Shown piece after piece: positions 1 through 6,712 of a stretch of 24,358 nt of DNA. Position 1 is the first letter of the stretch; each line of letters starts with the position of its first letter. The stretch spans positions 1 to 24,358 of the forward strand of contig JAEYPA010000100.1 of assembly GCA_023411225.1 (NCBI GenBank), read 5' to 3'. The DNA is from Bacillota bacterium. GTDB taxonomy: Bacteria; Bacillota; Clostridia; Lachnospirales; Lachnospiraceae. The position numbers and the translations under genes are program-made. Under the pieces are notes generated by a model. It did no database searches and was not told where the DNA came from. It saw only the letters and a program-made list of their open reading frames with translations.

Positions 1-57
1 GAAGATGGATGAAGCGTTTTGCTTAGCAAGCCGTATACAATGTGTAGTTTTGAAGAT
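1..57 (+). repeat. rrn trailer repeat, copy 1 (post-23S spacer)
   Basis: This stretch matches 4240-4296 at about 51 of 57 positions and 12670-12727 with more changes and one inserted base. In those two copies it directly follows recognisable 23S rRNA 3'-end sequence. The window edge therefore most likely lies just past the end of a 23S rRNA gene or fragment. Shared blocks include TTGCTTAGCAAG and TGTGTAGTTTTGAAG. The upstream 23S itself is not visible. Confidence 0.75.
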
Positions 58-68
58 ATAGAGTAAAG

Positions 69-95
69 GAATCACCAAAAGGTGATTCTTTTTTT
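69..95 (+). terminator. Rho-independent terminator of the upstream rRNA operon
   Basis: A perfect 8-bp stem, GAATCACC / GGTGATTC, with an AAAA loop is followed by seven T. It sits 12 nt after the rrn trailer. A diverged version with G:U pairs follows the third trailer copy at 12740-12767, so it is probably the native rrn terminator. No 5S rRNA lies between trailer and terminator. Confidence 0.88.
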
Positions 96-196
96 ATTGT
101 CGGAGTATCAGCTTATTAATCATTGTACTGTGATTTAAAAGAGCAATGTATCGACTTCATCGTAGACTAGAAGGGTTTTAAGAGTATTGATAATCA

Positions 197-245
197 AAGA
201 GGAAGGATTTCTTACAGATTGTTAAGAAATCCTTTCTCTTTTTAT
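197..245 (+). terminator. Strong intrinsic terminator with no intact gene before it
   Basis: Arms at 197-214 and 223-240 pair over 18 bp with one G:U-type mismatch and an 8-nt loop, followed by a T-rich run (240-244). The stretch 96-196 before it holds no gene I recognise. A short open stretch ending near 180 could be the 3' tail of a lost gene. Confidence 0.75.
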
Positions 246-373
246 AAAGGAAATAAGTTTTATAAAACTCTATAATAGGTCTTGTAATAGAGCTAAATCA
301 TTATAACAAGGAAACATCGACTTTTTACAAATGGAGAAAGGAGTAGAATATTAGAACAAGAAGGAAATTCGAT

Positions 374-402
374 TTGTGAAACAGTAAGACACATGATATG
401 AT
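374..402 (+). promoter_or_regulatory. Probable sigma-A promoter for the first two-component operon
   Basis: TTGTGA (374-379) and TATGAT (397-402) are separated by 17 nt, about 60 nt before the response regulator start. No other good promoter pair was seen in 250-464. The assignment is from consensus matching only. Confidence 0.45.
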
Positions 403-464
403 AAAGTGAAGTAGCAGTTGTCGTGTTTTGAAGAAATGTAGTGGATAAATAGGATGGGTTTGAT

Positions 465-1172
465 ATGAAATCATATAGCATTTTAGTAGTGGAAGATGAA
501 AAAGAAATTGCAAATGGGATAGCAATATATTTGACCAATCAGGGGTATCATGTACATAAAGCTTACAATGGTCTGGAAGGCTTAGAAATTATGGAGAGGG
601 AAACGATTCATTTGGCTATCGTTGATATTATGATGCCTAAGATGGATGGCATTACCATGGTAATGAAGCTACGACAGTTATATGAATTTCCAGTGATTAT
701 GCTTTCTGCCAAATCGGAGGATATGGATAAAGTAACTGGATTAAATATTGGTGCCGATGACTATATGACAAAGCCATTTCAGCCAATTGAATTAATTGCG
801 AGAGTGAACTCTCATCTAAGGAGATATGAGAGATTTCTTCATTTAGTAGATCAAGCAGGTTCTGCTACAAATCTATTTCGAATTGGTGGGCTGGAGCTAA
901 ATGTGGACAGTATGGAGCTAACAGTGGATTGTGAGGTAGTAAAGTTAACTCCTATGGAGTTTAAAATATTACATCTTCTCATGAAACATCCCAATCATGT
1001 GTTTTCTGCAGATGAGATATATGAACGTGTCTGGAATGAGATTCCAGTTAATACAGACACCATTATGGTGCACATAAGACGAATTCGTGAAAAGATAGAA
1101 ATTGATCCAAAACAGCCGAGATATCTAAAAGTTGTGTGGGGGGTAGGATATAAAATTGAAAATGAAAGATAG
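465..1172 (+). CDS. OmpR/PhoB-family response regulator
   Basis: A 235-residue two-domain response regulator. The receiver domain (about 1-120) has the acidic pair E10-D11, the phospho-acceptor D54 in the VDIMMP context, and the conserved lysine K103 in the TKPF motif. The C-terminal winged helix (about 135-233) has the recognition-helix region VHIRRIREKI and ends GYKIE, as in VanR-like OmpR regulators. The start is ATG 465 with a weak purine-rich stretch (aggatggg) upstream. Its 3' end overlaps the following kinase by 11 bp (ATG 1162), so the two are translationally coupled and almost certainly a cognate pair that signals from the envelope to promoters. The target genes are not evident: the only gene downstream in this segment is decayed. 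Confidence 0.93.
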   Translation: MKSYSILVVEDEKEIANGIAIYLTNQGYHVHKAYNGLEGLEIMERETIHLAIVDIMMPKMDGITMVMKLRQLYEFPVIMLSAKSEDMDKVTGLNIGADDYMTKPFQPIELIARVNSHLRRYERFLHLVDQAGSATNLFRIGGLELNVDSMELTVDCEVVKLTPMEFKILHLLMKHPNHVFSADEIYERVWNEIPVNTDTIMVHIRRIREKIEIDPKQPRYLKVVWGVGYKIENER

Positions 1173-3495
1173 ACAAATAAAAGAAAGACAAATAAAAGAA
1201 GTAAGTAACAAAAAAAATTACCTGGTTACCATAGTAGTGGTTCTTGTGTTGGCAATTGGCACCTTAGTTTTATGCCAGGTAGTTTCGACAATATTAAAGG
1301 AATCAGATGAGAAATACAGCAAAGTTCTAATTAACTTTAATAGTAACTCATTTATAATGAATATTGGAAATTATAATTATCCGAATGCAGAAAAAATACT
1401 GTCAGATCAAGGTAAAAAAGCAGTAGACTCCTACTTGGATTTGTCAAATATTGCAGAAGAAGACAAAGAATTTGTGAAAAGACGGTTTGAAGATAAGCTT
1501 AGCGGTTGGAGTGGTTTAAGGGATTGGTATCGGAACCTGCAATACTATGTATATGACTCTTCCAGTAAAGAAAGTTATTATAGTAATGATAGATTATCTA
1601 GCATATTAACTGCAAAGGAACCAGATAAAGAACTACAGGAGTATCAGTTTTTAATTGTGATGGAATATGATAAGAGTGGAAATCTCATCATTAAATACTT
1701 ACGTAGTGGAGATTATGATATTTATCAGAGTATTGTAAATGAACTGGTTACGACAGCTTCAGAGGAGTTGAAGGATCTGCTTTCAGTAGGTAATAGTCCT
1801 GATTATGACGAATACTTAATAGAAAAAGGATTAAGTTTGAGAGAGGATACAGGGGTTAGCTATACCGAGGAGTTGTATCCAAACTGGCGAGTAGACAATC
1901 TGGTTAAGCCGATAAAAGATATGACTTTTATCTATGGCATACCTAAGGAATTAAAATATACAGATGGTATCAGTGATATGATAGAGCAACGAAAGTCGGA
2001 AGCAAGAAACTCTTTAAAACCCACGCTTCTTTGGATGATTCTGGGTGTAATGCTAGCAACTGCTTTGCTTGCTTTGGTAGTCCCTTACAAGCAGGCTAAG
2101 AACGGCATCATAGCTAAAATAATATTGCGTTTTTATGTAGAAGTGTTAATAGGTTTTGCCTTTGTTGCAGTCTATACGGTTGCGCTTGTTCCAATCTACC
2201 TTACTGATATGTCCTATGACTATGGATATCGTTTATTTGGTTTATCTAACAACCTAGGTGCTATTACTTATAACGTACTAAAAATAGCCAGTCTATTCTT
2301 TAGCCTTAGTGTAGCTTATCTAGTCGTCATAATTTTAAAACACATATTCCATACGGGAGTTTTCTCTTATCTAAGGAATAAGAGTATTATAGTTCGTATC
2401 GTATTTTTTGTAGGAAGAACAATAAAAAAATGGTATCATAATGTGACTACTTTGGAATTTGGGGAAAAGGGAGTAAAGAGAATTCTACAGTTAGTAGGGA
2501 TTCATACCGTTATCACCATAGGCTTATGTTGTATATGGTTTATCGGTATTCCAGTGGCGATACTGTACAATGTGTTACTGGCAGTGATACTAATAAAAAA
2601 ATATAACATAGTAAAATACCATTATGATGCTTTGTTATTGAGTACTAGAAATATTGCGGTGGGAGATTTAGAAACCTCTGTTGAGCAGGAATTAGGAATA
2701 TTTAATCCAGTTCGCGATGAGATTAATCGTTTACGAGAAGGGTTACAGCATGCAGTAGAGGAAGAGATGAAAAGCCAGAACATGAAGACCGAGTTAATTA
2801 CCAATGTGTCTCATGATTTAAAAACGCCTCTGACTTCGATTATTACGTACGTTGATTTGTTAAAGAGTGATAGCCTCACTGACGAGGAGAGACATCAGTA
2901 TGTCAACGTTCTCGAACAAAAATCCGGGCGTTTAAAAATATTGATTGAAGGATTATTTGAGGTGAGTAAAACAACGAGTAAAAGCATTGTGTTATCACGC
3001 CAGAATCTAGATTTGGTTACCTTAATCAAAGAAGTTCTGGTGGAATTTGAGGATAAGTTAAAAGAAGCTTGTCTTAAAGTGAAGGCAGATTATCAAGAAG
3101 AGAAGATGATTTGCTTCCTAGATGGGGAGAAGACCTACCGTGTACTAGAAAATTTATTTACTAACATTGTGAAATACGCTATGTCTAATACCAGAGTTTA
3201 TCTTACGGTGTGTAAGACAGAAAAACAAGCCAAAATAATAATCAAGAATATCTCTTATTCAGAAATAAACTATCAGGGAGAGCAACTCTTTGAACGCTTT
3301 GTTCGAGGTGATTTATCAAGAAATACAGAAGGATCTGGACTTGGCTTGGCAATAGCCAAGGGATTAACAGAGGTGCAAGGTGGTACCATAGGAATTGAAG
3401 TGGATGGAGATTTATTCAAGGTTACTGTTAGTTTTCCGTTGTCTTTGCATACAGAGCAGGCAATGACGGGCTCTGAAAAAGAAACTAACTTATAA
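1162..3495 (+). CDS. Multi-pass membrane sensor histidine kinase
   Basis: A kinase of 777 residues from ATG 1162. An in-frame TTG at 1156 is possible but less likely. TM1 is at about 20-42, followed by a large extracytoplasmic region of about 240 residues. Further hydrophobic segments lie near 286-306, 323-350, 370-392 and 447-482. A HAMP-like linker (490-535) leads into a HisKA domain with phospho-acceptor H551 in NVSHDLKTPLTS. The HATPase_c domain has LENLFTNIVKYA as N-box and GSGLGLAIAKGL as G2 box. The N-box is slightly unusual (TNIVKYA rather than NAxKYx) but plausible. The protein is unusually long with many membrane segments, so it may sense a membrane-associated or lipid-linked signal. 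That is inference. It is co-transcribed with the regulator it overlaps. Confidence 0.9.
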   Translation: MKDRQIKERQIKEVSNKKNYLVTIVVVLVLAIGTLVLCQVVSTILKESDEKYSKVLINFNSNSFIMNIGNYNYPNAEKILSDQGKKAVDSYLDLSNIAEEDKEFVKRRFEDKLSGWSGLRDWYRNLQYYVYDSSSKESYYSNDRLSSILTAKEPDKELQEYQFLIVMEYDKSGNLIIKYLRSGDYDIYQSIVNELVTTASEELKDLLSVGNSPDYDEYLIEKGLSLREDTGVSYTEELYPNWRVDNLVKPIKDMTFIYGIPKELKYTDGISDMIEQRKSEARNSLKPTLLWMILGVMLATALLALVVPYKQAKNGIIAKIILRFYVEVLIGFAFVAVYTVALVPIYLTDMSYDYGYRLFGLSNNLGAITYNVLKIASLFFSLSVAYLVVIILKHIFHTGVFSYLRNKSIIVRIVFFVGRTIKKWYHNVTTLEFGEKGVKRILQLVGIHTVITIGLCCIWFIGIPVAILYNVLLAVILIKKYNIVKYHYDALLLSTRNIAVGDLETSVEQELGIFNPVRDEINRLREGLQHAVEEEMKSQNMKTELITNVSHDLKTPLTSIITYVDLLKSDSLTDEERHQYVNVLEQKSGRLKILIEGLFEVSKTTSKSIVLSRQNLDLVTLIKEVLVEFEDKLKEACLKVKADYQEEKMICFLDGEKTYRVLENLFTNIVKYAMSNTRVYLTVCKTEKQAKIIIKNISYSEINYQGEQLFERFVRGDLSRNTEGSGLGLAIAKGLTEVQGGTIGIEVDGDLFKVTVSFPLSLHTEQAMTGSEKETNL
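1171..1200 (+). repeat. Perfect 15-bp tandem duplication inside the kinase N-terminus
   Basis: AGACAAATAAAAGAA occurs twice head to tail (1171-1185 and 1186-1200), encoding RQIKE twice in the cytoplasmic N-terminal tail ahead of TM1. Being a multiple of three, gain or loss of a unit keeps the frame. Confidence 0.9.
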
Positions 3496-3498
3496 AAA

Positions 3499-3584
3499 AA
3501 GACCCATTTTCTATATTTTAACCAACCCCAAACGTTAGAATGTATCATTAGTCCTAACCTTTGGGGTTCAATTTATTAGGTCTT
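3499..3584. repeat. Nested inverted repeat after the first kinase
   Basis: Inner arms 3524-3538 and 3554-3568 pair over 15 bp with one mismatch (AACCCCAAACGTTAG against CTAACCTTTGGGGTT) around a 15-nt loop. An outer pair, AAGACC (3499-3504) and GGTCTT (3579-3584), encloses it. On the + strand no T-run follows the inner stem. On the - strand the outer arm is followed by a run of T, so it would look like a terminator for - strand transcription, although no - strand gene is present. It may serve the kinase operon as a terminator, or be a remnant of a small mobile element. Confidence 0.6.
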
Positions 3585-3699
3585 ACTGATGTCAGACATT
3601 CCACGTTCTTCAATGCTTCTTTGGTCCCAAGTGAATGACACAGTCTAATAACTGTGCTTAGTTTAAGGAAGTGATTCGTCAAATATATAAAAAAGGAAG

Positions 3700-4203
3700 A
3701 TGCATTTAAGGTATACTTTTTTATTTTCCTATAATATGAATGAATTCTATCAGCTTGTTCTGGCTACAGATATAGACGTATCTATCGCAGACAATTTTCC
3801 GGTTTTACTGGTATCTAGAACAAGAGACGGTGGGGAAAATAGCATACTATTTACAGATCAACGTTATTTATATCTTTTAACAAGTCCATTAGATGATGAA
3901 GGAGTATCAGCAACTTCTTATGTCGCACCAGGGTATGAGGACATGTTTGCAGTGGAAGAAACACCAGCTACCCTTTATAGAATGAATTTAGATGGAACAG
4001 ATGGTAAGAAGGTATTAGAATTCTAGAATGGCGAAATTGTTGATGGGAATTGTTTTATAGAGAAAGATAATTTGTATGTAATTATTAAAACAACGAAGAA
4101 TGAAAAAATAAAGGATAAAACAGAACTTTTTATAGCAGCACCAAAGAAATTAGTAAAAGTATCATTAAATGATTATACAAAAGAGGAGGTAATGGATATG
4201 TAG
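3700..4203 (+). pseudogene. Decayed gene fragment, beta-propeller-like (DUF5050-type), fused to a 23S rRNA remnant
   Basis: An open frame from ATG 3700 runs to an in-frame TAG at 4024-4026. It then continues in the same frame for 58 more sensible codons to TAG 4201-4203. The segment YRMNLDGTDGKKVLEF, followed after the stop by NGEIVDGNCFIEKDNLYVI, looks like one blade of a DUF5050/WD40-like propeller repeat (residue names and product reports of the kind I-Y-R-M-N-L-D-G). The family call is tentative. No signal peptide is visible, so the true N-terminus is probably missing. The terminal stop and last codons lie in sequence resembling the 3' end of 23S rRNA (ATATGTAGCTG), so the real C-terminus has been replaced. 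I judge it non-functional. Confidence 0.7.
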
Positions 4204-4237
4204 CTGATTGTTACTAATAGGTCGAGGGCTTAATCAA
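4196..4237 (+). rRNA. Truncated 23S rRNA 3' end (remnant 1, about 42 nt)
   Basis: GTAGCTGATTG, TACTAATAGGTCGAGGGCTT and the following AATCAA correspond to the last bases of bacterial 23S rRNA, where the A-CTAAT-GTCGAGG-CTTA segment is highly conserved. Nothing resembling 23S lies upstream: the decayed gene runs straight into it. It cannot be a functional rRNA. The same sequence with a few substitutions is the end of the longer remnant at 12529-12669. Confidence 0.85.
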
Positions 4238-4296
4238 AAAAAGTTGGATGAAATGTCTTGCTTAGCAAGCCGTATACAGTGTGTAGTTTTGAAGAT
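4238..4296 (+). repeat. rrn trailer repeat, copy 2
   Basis: About 51 of 57 positions match window positions 1-57, directly after 23S remnant 1. Similarity to the other copies ends at GAAGAT (4296). Beyond that, the rrn terminator seen in copies 1 and 3 is absent and unrelated sequence begins. Confidence 0.88.
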
Positions 4297-4303
4297 TTTT
4301 TTT

Positions 4304-4319
4304 ATAGGCTTTAGCCTAT
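4304..4319. terminator. Small hairpin after trailer copy 2
   Basis: ATAGGCT and AGCCTAT (7-bp perfect arms, 2-nt gap) are followed on the + strand by TTTCACTATTTT. The T-tract is imperfect and the loop is too tight for the full stem, so terminator function is only possible. Confidence 0.35.
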
Positions 4320-4357
4320 TTCACTATTTTACGGGTGGTCATGATTATGCTTTTATT

Positions 4358-4366
4358 TGCTATAAT
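4358..4366 (+). promoter_or_regulatory. Extended -10 promoter of the second two-component operon
   Basis: A perfect TATAAT (4361-4366) is preceded by TGC, giving the TGn extended -10 motif, about 100 nt before the regulator start. No good -35 is present at the usual distance, which fits an extended -10 promoter. Confidence 0.55.
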
Positions 4367-4467
4367 AAGAGTACAGATATATAATTATTGTGTGTGTATG
4401 TTTATATATGGTTTCTGTAGAAAGCAATCGGAAAATACATTTACAATATTGTAGAGATGGAGATAAG

Positions 4468-5127
4468 ATGAAAAACAAAATACTAATAGTAGAAGATGAA
4501 CAAGCAATAGCAAAAATGATAGCCATGAATTTGAAAGTGGCAGGGTATACAACAACAACATATGAAGATGGGCTGGTGGCAGAAGATAGACTTAAGGAAA
4601 TTCATGATTATGATTTGGCACTTCTAGATGTTATGCTGCCTGGAAAAGATGGGTTTGAATTATTAGAGATTATGAATAAATACAAGATTCCTGTTATTTT
4701 TTTAACTGCAAAGGATGACCTTAGCTCCAAAATTCAAGGGTTAAAAGGCGGAGCAGAGGACTACATAGTGAAACCATTTGAAATGTTAGAGTTGATGGTA
4801 AGAATTGAAAAGGTACTTGCCAGATTCAATAAACTGAATTCCGTTGTCAAGATCCTTGATTTAGAAATTAACTTTGAGGAGCATTCTGTTAGAAGAAACA
4901 ATGAAGAAATATCATTGAAACCAATGGAATTTGAACTTCTTGCAGTACTTGCGAAAAATAAAAATGTTGCCATATCAAGAGAAAAATTACTTAGTATGGT
5001 ATGGGGAGTTGAATATGAAGGGGAAACTAGAACAGTTGATGTACATATAGGGCAGCTACGCAAAAAGCTTGGTCTTGCAGACAATATCAAAACTATATCT
5101 AAGCTCGGTTATCGTTTGGAGGAATAA
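4468..5127 (+). CDS. OmpR/PhoB-family response regulator
   Basis: A 219-residue response regulator starting at ATG 4468, behind GGAGATAAG. An upstream in-frame extension to 4390 encodes low-quality sequence and is rejected. The receiver domain starts KILIVEDE (D10), with phospho-acceptor D54 in LLDVMLPGKDG and the conserved lysine in VKPFEM. The winged-helix output domain ends KLGYRLEE. TAA is followed 2 nt later by the kinase ATG at 5130, so the pair is co-transcribed. It heads an eight-gene co-directional cluster and is the obvious candidate regulator of the transporter genes that follow. Confidence 0.93.
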   Translation: MKNKILIVEDEQAIAKMIAMNLKVAGYTTTTYEDGLVAEDRLKEIHDYDLALLDVMLPGKDGFELLEIMNKYKIPVIFLTAKDDLSSKIQGLKGGAEDYIVKPFEMLELMVRIEKVLARFNKLNSVVKILDLEINFEEHSVRRNNEEISLKPMEFELLAVLAKNKNVAISREKLLSMVWGVEYEGETRTVDVHIGQLRKKLGLADNIKTISKLGYRLEE

Positions 5128-5129
5128 TC

Positions 5130-6596
5130 ATGAAGCTACGTACAAAAATTATTTTGACTTGCATGCTTACAATGATATGTGCTTTGGCTATTGCAAATGT
5201 AATTGTCTATCTGCTACTTTCGGATTCTTACAGAAACGAAGCAATATTAAAGTCATATCAAAGAACTCGTGGGATGGTGGAAGAGTATAAGGAAAGATTC
5301 AATGTAAATAGTAATGAGGAACAAATGGAGCATGGGCTTGACAAATCTAAAGTTGCTGTACAGGCAGAAGACTCTGTATTGAAGACTGAAATTGATTATT
5401 TCTTTAAAACATATAAATCCTCTTCAGAAAATAATAGTAATGATATCGGATATATTTCCCTTTCAATAAGTTCTTCTTCAGGTAAGCCAGAAGAGAACTA
5501 TAATAACACAATACTAGATAGTCAAATGATTCAATCTTTGGAATATAGAGATTATATTGATTTACAATATACAACATATAAATACAATGGAAATGAATAT
5601 GTGATTTTTTCAACATATCAAAATAAGGAATATATCTCACAGCACGTACTATATGAAGTGGAAAATATTTCGTATATATGGGACAAACTCAATAGACTGA
5701 TTGTTATATTGGTAAGTTCTAGTATCATAATAACAATTACCACATTAATTATATTAGTATTAATACTAAGAAAAATATTAAATCCACTACACGAACTAAA
5801 TGAATCAACTAAGAATATTGCCAATAATGTTTATGATAAGCGTGTCAATGTTACAACAAAAGATGAGATTGGAGAACTTGGAGAGAACTTCAACAAAATG
5901 GCAGAGGCTGTGGAACGATATACGGAGAGTTTAGAGGAATCAGAAAAGAAAAAGACAATGTTTATGGGTAATTTAACCCATGAGCTTAAAACTCCTATGA
6001 CTGCTATGTGTGGTTATGCACAGTTACTTCTCACAGCAAAGTTAAGTGATGAAGACAGGGAAGAAGCACTTATGTATATCAACTCTGAGTGTAACAGATT
6101 AGAAAGATTGTCAAAAAAGATGATGTACTTAATGGGGCTTGACGAGGAAGACAGACTTGAGATGACCAAAGTATTGATACAGGAAATTTTTGAAAATGCA
6201 GCGAAATCCTGTAGTATACTTGCAAAGGGAAAAGACATCATCATACAAATTAATCCAAGTGAACTAATTATAGAAGCAGATAAGGATTTGATGGTGGATG
6301 TGTTTGTAAATTTAATTGATAATGCTATAAAGGCCAGTCCAAAGGGTGAAAAGATTGTGTTGTCTGCTGAGGAAGATAGAATAGTCGTTGAGGATTTTGG
6401 CTGTGGCATTCCAAAAGAAGAGCAGGATAAAATATTAGAACCATTCTATATGGTCGATAAATCCAGAAGTAGAAAAAGTGGAGGTGCAGGTCTAGGTCTT
6501 GCCTTAACTACCATAATACTTAAAAAGCATAATATGAAGATTTCGATAGAAAGTGAAGTTGGTAGTGGAACAAAGGTAATTTTACAATTTGTTTAA
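5130..6596 (+). CDS. Membrane sensor histidine kinase with HAMP domain
   Basis: A 488-residue kinase with a GGAGG-type ribosome binding site overlapping the preceding stop region. TM1 (about 8-28) and TM2 (about 188-212) bracket an extracytoplasmic sensor domain of about 160 residues. HAMP follows (213-266, NPLHELNESTKNIANN). HisKA has H284 in GNLTHELKTPMTAM. The ATPase domain has N-box DVFVNLIDNAIKAS, G1 DFGCGIP and G2 GGAGLGLAL. All catalytic motifs are intact. This is a classical two-TM sensor, architecturally unlike the multi-pass kinase at 1162, so the two systems are not recent duplicates of each other. Confidence 0.94.
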   Translation: MKLRTKIILTCMLTMICALAIANVIVYLLLSDSYRNEAILKSYQRTRGMVEEYKERFNVNSNEEQMEHGLDKSKVAVQAEDSVLKTEIDYFFKTYKSSSENNSNDIGYISLSISSSSGKPEENYNNTILDSQMIQSLEYRDYIDLQYTTYKYNGNEYVIFSTYQNKEYISQHVLYEVENISYIWDKLNRLIVILVSSSIIITITTLIILVLILRKILNPLHELNESTKNIANNVYDKRVNVTTKDEIGELGENFNKMAEAVERYTESLEESEKKKTMFMGNLTHELKTPMTAMCGYAQLLLTAKLSDEDREEALMYINSECNRLERLSKKMMYLMGLDEEDRLEMTKVLIQEIFENAAKSCSILAKGKDIIIQINPSELIIEADKDLMVDVFVNLIDNAIKASPKGEKIVLSAEEDRIVVEDFGCGIPKEEQDKILEPFYMVDKSRSRKSGGAGLGLALTTIILKKHNMKISIESEVGSGTKVILQFV

Positions 6597-6623
6597 AAAA
6601 TGATGAATACTTGATGAATGTAG

Positions 6624-6680
6624 CCATGCTAGAATCAATGCATACGATATTAAAGTATGTGGTTGACTAGCATGGTTTTT
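6624..6680 (+). terminator. Long hairpin between kinase and lipoprotein genes (terminator or attenuator)
   Basis: CCATGCTAG (6624-6632) pairs perfectly with CTAGCATGG (6667-6675), which is followed by TTTTT. The stem continues inward with TCAA/TTGA after a 2-nt bulge, and an inner CATAC/GTATG hairpin tops it. The lipoprotein ribosome binding site starts about 20 nt later. It probably lowers readthrough into the transporter genes. Confidence 0.7.
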
Positions 6681-6712
6681 ACTTGAAAAATATAAAAAAG
6701 GTGGAGGAAGTT

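Noticed and set aside
293..538. Open frame on the - strand overlapping the first regulator's start
   Set aside because: Hydrophobic low-complexity translation opposite a real gene and its promoter, no ribosome binding site; a shadow frame.
4390..4467. N-terminal extension of the second response regulator
   Set aside because: Receiver domains begin at the KILIVEDE strand; the extension is unlike any receiver and lies close to the promoter.
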